From contig DITS01000003.1 in NCBI GenBank assembly GCA_002422205.1, positions 20,241 to 47,604 of the forward strand: a DNA stretch of 27,364 nucleotides. The letters run 5' to 3'. The position numbers and the translations under genes are program-made. A model generated the notes under the pieces. It was given only the letters and a program-made list of their open reading frames with translations, was not told the origin of the DNA and made no database searches. The stretch comes from Alphaproteobacteria bacterium UBA6178. GTDB taxonomy: Bacteria > Pseudomonadota > Alphaproteobacteria > Rickettsiales > UBA3002. Positions 18,210-25,761 of the stretch are shown here, one piece after another (the stretch's first letter is position 1; the number at the start of each line of letters is the position of its first letter).

Positions 18210-18966
18210 TTAGCGAACAATAAGGCTGCCATCCGCTTGCACAAATTGCTTCGCAGGCAACGACCCCAATGAGCCTAAATCCACGTCGATATTAGCACTT
18301 TTCATAAATTGATTCAGGCTACGGGAGAGATTCCCATCCTGCGCATGAAGCACTTCAATACGATCGCCTTCCGCTTTGTTGAAATCGCGGATTGTCACTC
18401 GTTGTGTGCCACCATGATGATTGGGTGTAGTAAATCGCGATTCGATACGGAAGGTATCAGCACCACGACCGCCAGTCATATCCGCCGAGCCATATTCATG
18501 AATCAGCGTATCATTACCGTCATCACCATACATCCTATCCGTACCTACACTACCGTTATCATAGGTAAAACCACCATGAATAGTGTCATCACCTGGGCCG
18601 CCCCGAAGCCGGTCTTCATTAGGTCCGCCAGCAATTTTATCATTACCAGGACCACCATCAAAATTGTCCATCCACCAGCCACCATTCATCGTGTCATTAC
18701 CTGGTCCACCAAATGCGGTAAAATGGCCGCCGTGATTAAAATTCGACTCAATCAAATCGTCGCCTTCGCCACCATCATAGCAATCGCTTCTGGGCTTTGC
18801 CTCATACTCATCATTGCCACTCGTTCCGCGAGTGCACCCACTCAGTACGTGAACTACCCGATTCACTCCGCGTAGGTGCGCAGCCTGATAATGCCAAAAT
18901 ACCACCTATGCCTAGAACAGCTGCCTTAGCCGCAGGTATTAGGGCTGGAATGAGAAAAACTGCCAT
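18210..18966 (-). pseudogene. RTX-repeat lipoprotein, apparently frameshifted
   Basis: Two frames together make one plausible gene. From ATG 18966 (AAGGA nine bases upstream) a lipoprotein signal is read: MAVFLIPALIPAAKAAVLG, then ILALSGC with the lipidated Cys at 29. That frame stops near 18811 after ~51 residues. In the frame one base away (open from 18905 to 18210) lies a calcium-binding RTX region: DGGEGDDLI, GGPGNDTMNGG, DGGPGNDKIAGG, RGGPGDDTIHGG, GDDGNDTL, GGRGADTF, then VTIRDFNKAEGDRIEVL, typical of the end of hemolysin-type repeat blocks. A +1 shift around 18830-18845 (for example in the GTGGGTG run) would join them. Either a sequence error, a true pseudogene, or rarely a programmed shift. 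Surface-anchored RTX proteins usually bind calcium; a specific role is unknown. Confidence 0.65.
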
Positions 18967-19085
18967 TTTTTGAATCCTTATGGTTTGTGTGGATAGGTTT
19001 AGACCACCCATTAACCATAATACTGCGAAGCTATGATGACAGTTACATGACAAAATGATGACAATAGTAGCGGTCAACTTACCCC

Positions 19086-19155
19086 GTCATGCTGGCGCGC
19101 AACGCCAGCATCTCATCCCGCCGCCCCAGATACTGGCGTCAAGCGCCAGTATGAC
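19086..19155. repeat. Double-hairpin palindromic (REP/BIME-like) element
   Basis: Two hairpins in tandem: ATGCTGGCG/CGCCAGCAT (19089-19111) and ATACTGGCG/CGCCAGTAT (19130-19152), each a 9-bp stem with a 5-base loop. The second unit is the inverse of the first: GTCATGCTGGCG opens the element and CGCCAGTATGAC closes it, so the whole stretch is also a long imperfect palindrome. The one stem difference between units (G-C against A-T) keeps pairing. It lies between the rsmB stop (19167) and the RTX lipoprotein gene, the usual extragenic site of such elements. Only one copy is in the window, so genome-wide repetition is inferred. Confidence 0.65.
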
Positions 19156-19166
19156 AATGTAACGCC

Positions 19167-20420
19167 TTACCGCCGCACCAGTTTCGCGGCAAAAAACCCG
19201 TCCATCCCGCCATCCATCAAATGCGGCAGACACCGCAGCATGCCCCCTTGCACCCACACCTCCGGCAACCCTTCCGCCGCCGCCAGCTGCCACTCAGGAT
19301 GCGCACTCAAAAACGCCGCAATCTGTTGCTCCCCTTCTTCCGGCTGCAAGGAACACACACAATACACCAGCACCCCATCAGGCTTTATCCAGCGCGAGGC
19401 GTGCAACAGCATCGCCGCCTGCAATGCCAGCACCGCATTCACATCAGCTTGCGTTTTCTGATACAAAATATCCGGATGCCGCCGCAGCGTCCCCGTCGCC
19501 GAGCAGGGCGCATCCAGCAGTACCGCATCAAACAACTCGTCCGGCTCCCATTGCTGCACATCGGCACACACCACCTCAACATGCAGCTGCAGCCGCTCCA
19601 TATTCTCGCGCAGCCGCGCCAGCCGCTTAGGGTTGCGATCAAGCGCCACCACCTGCGCACCCGCCACCGCGAGCTGCGCCGTTTTACCCCCCGGTGCCGC
19701 GCACGCATCTAGCACCCGCTTGCCGCGCACATCACCCAGCAATGGCACCGGCAAACTAGCGGCCACATCCTGCACCCACCATGCGCCCTGCGCATAGCCT
19801 TCCAGCTGCTCCACGCGGCTATTGTCGATGCGGATTACATCGCCATACACCACCGCACCACCAAGCTTATTTGCCCAGCCTTGCACATCTTCGCTCACAT
19901 GCACATCCAGCTTCGGCTCTGCGGCCAGCTGCGCCATCATGGCGCGCACTGCATCCACCCCATACGCCGCATCCCAACTGGCACGCAACCATGCAGGAAT
20001 ATTGCGCTCATACGCATCGGCGATCGGCAACGCCTTCGCCACCTTATTCAACACCGCATTCACCAGCCCCGACTGGTTGGTAAATTTCAGCTGTTTCGCC
20101 AACTCCACCGCCGTATGAATCGCCGCATGCGGCGGCGTTCCCAACCATGCCAGCTGCGCCACACCCAGCCGCAAAATATGCTGCACCATCGCAAGCCTCG
20201 GCGGCAATGCCTCGCTGACATAACGCGCAATCACCGCATCTGCCTCGCCGCCGCGCCGCAGCACCAGCATCGCCAGCGCCCGCGCAAACCCACGATCCGA
20301 CGCGCTCAGACTCTCATTCTTTTCCAAAATTTCCAGCGCCACATCCAGCGGCTGCCCCTTGACGATCACCCCGTCAATAATCCGGCAGGCCAGATAACGC
20401 GATTCCAACGCAGCTTCCAT
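19167..20420 (-). CDS. rsmB: 16S rRNA (cytosine-5)-methyltransferase RsmB
   Basis: 417 residues. N-terminal NusB-like RNA-binding domain (~1-135; LEKNESLSASDRGFARALAM, ELAKQLKFTNQSGLVNAVLNK), then a SAM-dependent RNA m5C methyltransferase domain: VLDACAAPGGKTAQLA (SAM loop, ~235), VALDRNPKRLARL, LLDAPCSATGTLRRHPDI with one conserved Cys, and VYCVCSLQPEEGE with the catalytic Cys. It methylates C967 (E. coli numbering) of 16S rRNA. The start at 20420 (MEAALESRY, GAGGA five bases upstream) fits; the open frame continues to 20711, but that extension is the antisense of the neighbouring repeat gene. Divergent from the DUF1674 gene, 72 bases apart. Confidence 0.95.
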   Translation of the reverse strand: MEAALESRYLACRIIDGVIVKGQPLDVALEILEKNESLSASDRGFARALAMLVLRRGGEADAVIARYVSEALPPRLAMVQHILRLGVAQLAWLGTPPHAAIHTAVELAKQLKFTNQSGLVNAVLNKVAKALPIADAYERNIPAWLRASWDAAYGVDAVRAMMAQLAAEPKLDVHVSEDVQGWANKLGGAVVYGDVIRIDNSRVEQLEGYAQGAWWVQDVAASLPVPLLGDVRGKRVLDACAAPGGKTAQLAVAGAQVVALDRNPKRLARLRENMERLQLHVEVVCADVQQWEPDELFDAVLLDAPCSATGTLRRHPDILYQKTQADVNAVLALQAAMLLHASRWIKPDGVLVYCVCSLQPEEGEQQIAAFLSAHPEWQLAAAEGLPEVWVQGGMLRCLPHLMDGGMDGFFAAKLVRR

Positions 20421-20492
20421 GGATGTCCTCACTTTACGCTGGCCTTCATAGACCCTATATGACAGGATGCCCACGAAAAAATGAGGTCCGCC

Positions 20493-20768
20493 ATGCATGA
20501 TCAACCCAAGCCCGACGAAGCACCACCGCCCAAGCCAGACACGATACCCAATAAGCAGCCGGACGAAGCGCCCAACCGCCAGCCCGACGAAGTGCCACCC
20601 GGCCAGCCGCAGGAAACCCCGCCGACCCAACCCGATACCATTCCTCAGCCTCAACCGGTCGAGATACCACCGCCATCCGCAAATCTTTCGGCGCATAAAC
20701 CCCCGCGCCACAGCAACCCCACCCGCTACGGCGATTGGGAAGCCGGTGGCCGCTGCATCGATTTTTAA
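20493..20768 (+). CDS. DUF1674 (SDHAF4-like) protein with octapeptide repeats
   Basis: 91 residues. The C-terminus NPTRYGDWEAGGRCIDF is the DUF1674 signature, shared with mitochondrial SDHAF4/Sdh8, which binds flavinylated SdhA during succinate dehydrogenase assembly. The N-terminal two thirds are unusual: seven consecutive eight-residue repeats (KPDEAPPP, KPDTIPNK, QPDEAPNR, QPDEVPPG, QPQETPPT, QPDTIPQP, QPVEIPPP; residues 6-61), probably extended and disordered. Start ATG 20493 has GAGG six bases upstream; the ATG at 20481 is part of that site. Position beside rsmB is common for DUF1674 in alphaproteobacteria as I recall. The glycosyltransferase gene starts three bases after its stop. Confidence 0.75.
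   Translation: MHDQPKPDEAPPPKPDTIPNKQPDEAPNRQPDEVPPGQPQETPPTQPDTIPQPQPVEIPPPSANLSAHKPPRHSNPTRYGDWEAGGRCIDF
20508..20675 (+). repeat. 24-bp degenerate tandem repeat, seven copies
   Basis: In-frame repeats of 24 bases encode the octapeptide [K/Q]-P-D-E/T-x-P-x-x of the DUF1674 protein. Protein-level conservation is better than DNA-level identity, implying an old expansion kept by selection on the peptide, not a recent slippage. Confidence 0.8.
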
Positions 20769-20771
20769 GCA

Positions 20772-21770
20772 ATGGATACGGCAAGGGGGATGCGCATTCT
20801 GGAGCTATCCGGTGATACCGGCAGCACCTATCTCATCACGCATCATCTATCAGCCATCTGGCAAACCCAAGGCCATCATCCCACCATCATCGCCCCCGTA
20901 TCGGGCCGCTTGCCCTTGCGCGCACTTGCCCGCATCCTCACCCTGTCGCCCCGCCCACACATCATCCACGCCCATCTCGGCCATGCCGCTATTTTAGGTC
21001 GCATGATCGCCGCCTTGTTCAACATTCCGCTACTCGTCACCCTGCACGGCTTCCAAAAAGCGCGTCACTATCAGAAAATCCGCCATTTCACCGCAGTGTC
21101 CCACGCCGTCAAAGCCCATTTCGTCGCGCAAGGCATCCCTGACGCCGCCATCACCGTCATCCATAACGGCTATCCCGCAGCCATCACCCAAAAACCCGCG
21201 ATGGATATACGCGCACAATTAGGCATCACGCCCGACCGTATCCTGCTCGGCAGCGTCGGGACCCTCTCCGCGGTCAAACAACAGCATCTGATGATCAGCG
21301 CCATGCCTGCCATCCTTGCCGCCCATCCGCAAGCCCTGCTGCTCATCGCTGGCACCGGCGATTTGCGCCCCGCCCTCGCAGCGCAAATTCAGTCTTTAAA
21401 TCTACAAAACCATGTGCGCCTGCTCGGCTTCACCGACCAACTTGCCCCTTTCTATCACGCGCTCGATCTGTATCTGCAAACCTCGCGCGAGGAAGGTTTT
21501 TGCCTCCCCCTGCTCGAGGCCATGGCCTGCGGCGTGGCGGTCATCTCCACGGCAAGCGGTGGCCCGCAGGAATATATCCGCGATCAGCATAATGGCATCA
21601 TCCTCCCCGCCATGGATGCAGAATGCCTCGCCCGCTCAACAATCGAATTGCTCTCACACCCGCAGCAGCGCCAATCCCTCGCCGCCCAGGCCGCGCGCGA
21701 TGTGCAACCCCTAAGCTGGCAGCATCAGGCCGCCCAATATGAAACCATCCTACAAGGGTTGCTACCATGA
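20772..21770 (+). CDS. Glycosyltransferase family 4
   Basis: 332 residues. GT-B fold: N-terminal domain with HIIHAHLGHAAILGRM and LVTLHGF, the linker ITVIHNGYP, LLGSVGTLSAVKQQHLMI, then the nucleotide-sugar-binding domain with LLLIAGTGDLRP, VRLLGFTD, and the E-x7-E motif in SREEGFCLPLLEAMACGVAVISTASGG (residues ~230-260). It probably adds a sugar to LPS or an O-chain; the donor and acceptor are unknown. I chose ATG 20772, three bases after the DUF1674 stop and likely coupled to it; the alternative at 20790 (MRILELSG) has AGGGGG touching the start codon, too close for normal use. Overlaps the next gene by four bases (ATGA). Confidence 0.88.
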   Translation: MDTARGMRILELSGDTGSTYLITHHLSAIWQTQGHHPTIIAPVSGRLPLRALARILTLSPRPHIIHAHLGHAAILGRMIAALFNIPLLVTLHGFQKARHYQKIRHFTAVSHAVKAHFVAQGIPDAAITVIHNGYPAAITQKPAMDIRAQLGITPDRILLGSVGTLSAVKQQHLMISAMPAILAAHPQALLLIAGTGDLRPALAAQIQSLNLQNHVRLLGFTDQLAPFYHALDLYLQTSREEGFCLPLLEAMACGVAVISTASGGPQEYIRDQHNGIILPAMDAECLARSTIELLSHPQQRQSLAAQAARDVQPLSWQHQAAQYETILQGLLP

Positions 21771-22996
21771 AACATCTTCGCCTCGCGCCCCCCGCCATAG
21801 CACACACGGCCACGCGGCTGTTTTTTGGTGCCTTCGCATTGTTCATCCTCTCGCAATTCCTTATCTCCAAAGACAATATCTGGGATATGATTTTCTACAC
21901 CACCGTCATTCCCACCTTGTTATGGCTGCTCAATCAACAGCGGCAGCTGCCTTGCACCCTGTTGGCCCAAGCCGAAATCCGCCTGCTACTGCTATTATTT
22001 CTGTGGCTATGCCTCAGCATGGCATGGCAACCCCAGCTCGATGAAAAGCTCGCCATTCGTTTTCTCCGCCACACCCTCACCACCACCTTATTCATCCTGT
22101 CTGCCACCATGTTTTTTTATCACTGTCCGCGCCCGTCTATCACATGGTTCTGGCACGCCGCTATGGTGGTTGCGGGTATCGCGGCCAGCTTATCGGTTGC
22201 GCTATTCTTTGGCTCCGGCCCGCACCCCGGCCAGCGGCTCGAGGCCATTGGCCAGCTCGAACAATCCATCCTCGGCGCATCGGTCTATGGGCTGATCGGC
22301 ATCATCGCCCTGTTCCATCTTGCCCGCACCAACACATGGCGCGCACGCGGCGGCTATGGCGCGCTTTACGCCATCATCGCCCTGCTCATTTGCCTTACCT
22401 ACAGCCGAGGCCCGTTGCTGGCCTTCACGCTCACCTCCATCGGATTGTTAGTAGCGCTAAAAGCATGGCGGCTGTCATTGGTAATGGCGGCAGTGCTGTC
22501 GCTGCTGCTCATCGCCATGCGCAGCATTCCGCAATGGCATGCCGCTATCGAAGCCTATCAACACGGCATCGTCTCACGCGGCATATCCTACCGCACCGAT
22601 ATCTGGCTGCACACGCTGAGTCAAATCGCTGAGCGCCCCTTGCTGGGCTGGGGTGCCGCCACCCCCTTCACCCTGCCACTCGATGGCCTCACCATCGCCC
22701 ATATGCATAATCTGCTACTTGGCACCCTCTATTATGGCGGGCTGGTAGCCGGTGGTTTACTATCCCTGCTTATCCTCCGCCTCATTTGGCGGCTATGGAC
22801 ACATTGTCAAGGCCAAACCCGCATCCTGCTATTGGCGCTGCTGGGCTACAGCCTGCTCTCCGTCGCCACCGACAACGCCAAACTCATCATGTCACCCTCA
22901 CCCTTTTGGAGTTTATTCTGGCTGCCATTATGCTATGGCTTTGCCACAGCGCTGCGCAATAAGCGCGAGGCCGATTCACAAGGAGACCCCGCATGA
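21767..22996 (+). CDS. O-antigen ligase (WaaL/Wzy-like) family membrane protein
   Basis: 409 residues with about ten to twelve hydrophobic helices, basic N-terminus. Family features: a periplasmic-loop pattern ISYRTDIWLHTLSQI, RPLLGWGAATPF and HMHNLLLGTLYYGGLVAG, the typical Wzy_C/O-antigen ligase region (R...G-W-G...H-N); also CLTYSRGPLLAF in an earlier loop. It either ligates O-chains to lipid A-core or polymerises glycans; sequence alone does not separate these. Sits in an ATGA-overlap chain between the glycosyltransferase and yaaA. Confidence 0.82.
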   Translation: MKHLRLAPPAIAHTATRLFFGAFALFILSQFLISKDNIWDMIFYTTVIPTLLWLLNQQRQLPCTLLAQAEIRLLLLLFLWLCLSMAWQPQLDEKLAIRFLRHTLTTTLFILSATMFFYHCPRPSITWFWHAAMVVAGIAASLSVALFFGSGPHPGQRLEAIGQLEQSILGASVYGLIGIIALFHLARTNTWRARGGYGALYAIIALLICLTYSRGPLLAFTLTSIGLLVALKAWRLSLVMAAVLSLLLIAMRSIPQWHAAIEAYQHGIVSRGISYRTDIWLHTLSQIAERPLLGWGAATPFTLPLDGLTIAHMHNLLLGTLYYGGLVAGGLLSLLILRLIWRLWTHCQGQTRILLLALLGYSLLSVATDNAKLIMSPSPFWSLFWLPLCYGFATALRNKREADSQGDPA

Positions 22997-23757
22997 TCAT
23001 TCTGCTCTCTCCCGCCAAAACCCTTGATATGGACGCAACGCATTCCATCACCCCAACCCAACCCGCCTTGCTGGCCGAATCGAAAAAACTCATCACCGCC
23101 ACGCGCAAATATTCGGTCAAAGACTTGCAGCAATTAATGTCCATTTCCGAAAAACTCGCCGCCCTCAACCATGCGCGCTTCAAAGCCTTCAAAACACCTT
23201 TCACCCAGCAAAACGCCACCCCCGCCGGTTTCGCCTTTCATGGCGATGTCTATGCCGGTTTGCAATTTGCAAGCCTCTCGCTCAAAGATCAGGCCCACGC
23301 CCAAGCCCATCTGCGCATCCTGTCGGGTTTATACGGCCTGCTTCGCCCGTTCGATTTAATGCAGGCTTACCGGCTGGAGATGGGCATCAAACTCACCAAT
23401 CCGCGCGGCAAAACGCTCTATGATTTCTGGGGCGACCGCATCACCACCGCCATCAATGAAGCCATCAAAGACAGCAAAAGCAAGCAGGTGATCAATCTCG
23501 CCTCCAATGAATATTTCCACGCCGTCAACCCCAAGCTGCTCGCCGCCCCACTCATCACCCCCATCTTCAAAGAAAAGAAAGGCAAAGACTATAAAGTCGT
23601 GTCCTTTCAGGCCAAAAAAGCCCGTGGCCGCATGGCCGCATGGCTGATCGAATCCCGCGCCAAAACCGCTGGCGACATCCTCCCCTTCGACCGCGACGGC
23701 TACCAATACAACGAAAAACTCTCCACCCCCACCACCTTAACCTTCACGCGCGGGTAG
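22993..23757 (+). CDS. yaaA: YaaA family peroxide-stress protein (UPF0246)
   Basis: 254 residues. Diagnostic family segments: N-terminal MIILLSPAKTLD, then LMSISEKLAALNHARF, FHGDVYAGL, LRILSGLYGLLRPFDLMQAYRLEMG, GKTLYDFWGDRIT, VINLASNEYFHAV, VVSFQAKKARGRMAAW, and a C-terminal FDRDGYQY. In E. coli YaaA lowers free iron during H2O2 stress and related members bind DNA. It is transcribed in an overlap chain with the ligase-like gene (ATGA), an odd partner for surface-glycan genes, so the shared operon may only be positional. Confidence 0.92.
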   Translation: MIILLSPAKTLDMDATHSITPTQPALLAESKKLITATRKYSVKDLQQLMSISEKLAALNHARFKAFKTPFTQQNATPAGFAFHGDVYAGLQFASLSLKDQAHAQAHLRILSGLYGLLRPFDLMQAYRLEMGIKLTNPRGKTLYDFWGDRITTAINEAIKDSKSKQVINLASNEYFHAVNPKLLAAPLITPIFKEKKGKDYKVVSFQAKKARGRMAAWLIESRAKTAGDILPFDRDGYQYNEKLSTPTTLTFTRG

Positions 23758-23793
23758 TTCTCCTAGCCTGTGACCCTGTTTTTTGAGCGGTCG

Positions 23794-23812
23794 CCCCGTC
23801 TTTATGACGGGG
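23794..23812. terminator. Hairpin downstream of yaaA
   Basis: CCCCGTC/GACGGGG stem of 7 bp with a TTTAT loop, 36 bases after the yaaA stop. No T-run follows, so it is a weak terminator candidate; it could instead be part of a dispersed palindromic repeat. Confidence 0.4.
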
Positions 23813-23884
23813 TCCAGACTTCCTAAAGCCGGATACAGTAAAAACACACATACCAAAAACGGACGGACAGCTTAACTTTTCCAC

Positions 23885-23914
23885 TTGACGCCCGCGCACA
23901 AATCGCGCATGTAT
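23885..23914 (+). promoter_or_regulatory. Candidate promoter for tRNA-Ala
   Basis: TTGACG (23885-23890, five of six to the consensus -35) and ATGTAT (23909-23914) with an 18-base spacer, ending 19 bases before the tRNA 5' end. The -10 is imperfect, but the placement suits a stable-RNA promoter. Confidence 0.5.
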
Positions 23915-23933
23915 CCACTTCGTTTTCACGAAT

Positions 23934-24009
23934 GGGGCCTTAGCTCAGCTGGTAGAGCGCCTGATTTGCATTCAGGAGGTCAGGAGTTCGACTCTCCTAG
24001 GCTCCACCA
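23934..24009 (+). tRNA. tRNA-Ala (anticodon TGC)
   Basis: 76 bases including encoded CCA (24007-24009). Acceptor stem GGGGCCT (23934-23940) pairs with AGGCTCC (23999-24005), with one G-U; the D-arm contains AGCTCAGCTGGTAGAGC; the anticodon loop reads TTTGCAT with anticodon TGC; the T-arm is AGGAG-TTCGACT-CTCCT. The first acceptor contains a G-U pair at position 3:70, the identity element for alanine. The 3' half is also the apparent integration site of the downstream element, which has kept the tRNA complete. Confidence 0.97.
23972..24009. other. Probable attachment site (attL/attR) in the 3' half of tRNA-Ala
   Basis: The recombinase coding frame runs through the last ~38 bases of the tRNA gene on the opposite strand and ends there with a TGA. 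Everything to the right differs in gene content and strand composition. This is the pattern of an element integrated at a tRNA 3' end. The matching distal copy would lie beyond the window, so the core length is unknown. Confidence 0.5.
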
Positions 24010-25534
24010 AACCGGACTTCGTGTCCGAAAAACCCCGCCAAACCGAGAATGGCTGCGCCAGAGCGGGAGTTCGATAACCCTCTTTTTTACTATACGCTAC
24101 AGGGCTTGCTAAAGTCACTTTTAGCACGGTTCTCCTACGCTCGAAGTCTGAGGAAAGCCAGAATTCATGCGGGTTTTGGAGGAATTGCAAAAAAGTTCGA
24201 TTGATGTTTCCAAAAGTGTGATCGACCGTACCGCAATTACGGATTTTTTCGTCCGTAATGATGCGTTTTTCCTCTAGCTGCTTAATCTGCCGTTCGTAGG
24301 TGGCGACCAGAACCTGACTATCCGTAGCGACGATACGATCAACCAGCTGCTCGATTTTAAGGTCAATCAGCTGCTGCTCCTTCTTTAGGGTTGCTTCCGC
24401 ATCCTCATAATTGAGCATACGCATCTTTTTCGCTTCCTCGATCACCTGTAGCATGAGGTCAATCATTCCGGGGGCTGGAGTCAGCTGCTTGAGCAATTCC
24501 TGAAAATCTTCTTCTGCCTTATCCCGGCTAATCGACTTGCCGTACAGCTGGCACCCCTTCTGGCGGCACAGGTAATACGGATGCTCTTTGTATTGCCCCT
24601 TAGACCAGCATGATGTGAGTGGATGTCCGCAGCAATCGCAAATCACGAATCCGCGTAAGATGAAATCCTGCTTCACTGCCGGACGGTATTCCGCCTTGTT
24701 GCGTCCGTGCAGCTTTTCCTGAATCTGCGTGTATATCTCGTAGCTGATGATTGGCTCATGCTTGCCCCTCATCAGGCCAATGTTCCACTGAGGGAACTCG
24801 TAATAGCCCGTGTAAACCAGCTGGTTCAGCATATCCAACACACGCTGGATATGGACTCGCCCTTTTTTATCGCGGGGAAATGCGGGTTGGTTTTCCAGAT
24901 ACGCCTGCAACTCCACCACCGAACCAAAACGGCCTGATGCGTAACCCTCTAAGCCGTTCTGAACAATAGTCGCAAGCGGCTCATCCCGCACCATCACTTT
25001 CCCATCACCGGCACGGCGCTGCATTTTGTAGCCACGCGGTGCCTTCATAATCCAGTAGCCGTTCATCATCCGCGCACGCATCCGGTTCTTTACCTGCTCG
25101 GCGTTTTTCTGCCGGTGGTGCTGCGACACGCTGGCCAGCAGGTTCTCTACCAGTTGGCTATCCGAGTCTTCCCCGAATTCGATGGAGGGCGATTGCAAGA
25201 TGCCGCCTGCATCCTGAATGGCGGTGCGAAGCTCCAAATGTGCTTTAAGGCCGCGTGCTAACCGGCTGATGTCATCAATGATAACGACTGATTGCTGATC
25301 GGGATTCTGCCGGAGAAAATCCAGCATCTCCATCATGGCTGGGCGATTTATTAAGCTGCCCGATACGCCTTCTTCATGGAAGGCTCGGACAACTTCAAGG
25401 TTTCGGTATTTTGCGAATTCCCGGCAGCGGGTTTCTTGCGAAGTTAAGCCATGTCCATTTTTTACCTGTCCAACGTCTGATACCCGACAATAAATAACCG
25501 CTTTTTGCATGGCCTCCTGCATCCGAAGCCCCAT
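23972..25534 (-). CDS. Large serine recombinase / site-specific integrase
   Basis: 520 residues. Resolvase-type catalytic domain (~11-150): AVIYCRVSD with the nucleophile near Ser19, then VVIIDDISRLARG; recombinase domain (~165-265; APRGYKMQRRAG); a zinc ribbon FVICDCCGHPLTS ... YYLCRQKGCQ (~295-330); and a coiled coil (~365-435; LIDLKIEQLVDRIVA, QIKQLEEKRI) that in this class controls integration versus excision. The final ~13 residues (GLVEPRRVELLTS) are encoded by the antisense of tRNA-Ala and so reflect the integration site. The start overlaps the upstream stop (TAATG at 25534); ATGs at 25522 (GGGG six bases upstream) and 25510 (AGGAGG only two bases away) are alternatives, the last giving the usual MQKAVIYCRVS. 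Confidence 0.9.
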   Translation of the reverse strand: MGLRMQEAMQKAVIYCRVSDVGQVKNGHGLTSQETRCREFAKYRNLEVVRAFHEEGVSGSLINRPAMMEMLDFLRQNPDQQSVVIIDDISRLARGLKAHLELRTAIQDAGGILQSPSIEFGEDSDSQLVENLLASVSQHHRQKNAEQVKNRMRARMMNGYWIMKAPRGYKMQRRAGDGKVMVRDEPLATIVQNGLEGYASGRFGSVVELQAYLENQPAFPRDKKGRVHIQRVLDMLNQLVYTGYYEFPQWNIGLMRGKHEPIISYEIYTQIQEKLHGRNKAEYRPAVKQDFILRGFVICDCCGHPLTSCWSKGQYKEHPYYLCRQKGCQLYGKSISRDKAEEDFQELLKQLTPAPGMIDLMLQVIEEAKKMRMLNYEDAEATLKKEQQLIDLKIEQLVDRIVATDSQVLVATYERQIKQLEEKRIITDEKIRNCGTVDHTFGNINRTFLQFLQNPHEFWLSSDFERRRTVLKVTLASPVAYSKKEGYRTPALAQPFSVWRGFSDTKSGLVEPRRVELLTS

Positions 25535-25761
25535 TATAAAACAGTATCTTGAGGGGCTTTCGGCAGGATAACACCCTGCATCTGCGAATCAATACTCTTT
25601 TGAGATTCTTTTTCCTTTCTCGCCAGCCGGTTAATACCCAAGTGATAGTCGAAAACACTATCGACAATCATCCATACCGCATTCACCAGTTCGAGCTTTT
25701 GCTCCTCTGTTAAATCGAACTGATCGACATGCTTCCTGTATGGGGTCAGGTCGGTAATCAT
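25534..25761 (-). CDS. Small phage-type protein upstream of the recombinase
   Basis: 75 residues, beginning MITDLTPYRKHVDQFDLTE, with a mostly helical middle (EQKLELVNAVWMIVDSVFDYHLGIN) and a polar tail. No family I can name; small proteins of this type beside recombinases in alphaproteobacterial elements look familiar, but I cannot verify this. Its stop codon overlaps the recombinase ATG (TAATG), implying coupled translation and perhaps a shared role in integration or excision. I prefer ATG 25761 over GTG 25779, because the upstream small frame ends exactly over it (ATGA). Confidence 0.65.
   Translation of the reverse strand: MITDLTPYRKHVDQFDLTEEQKLELVNAVWMIVDSVFDYHLGINRLARKEKESQKSIDSQMQGVILPKAPQDTVL

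Noticed and set aside
20421..20711. Upstream extension of the rsmB reading frame by 97 codons
   Set aside because: It is the antisense of the repetitive DUF1674 gene, giving a Gly/Trp/Arg-rich low-complexity peptide; the family start and a Shine-Dalgarno site support 20420.
23972..24009. The ending PRRVELLTS as a conserved protein motif
   Set aside because: It is the translation of the antisense strand of a tRNA gene and recurs in databases for that reason; it signals the integration site, not a functional motif.
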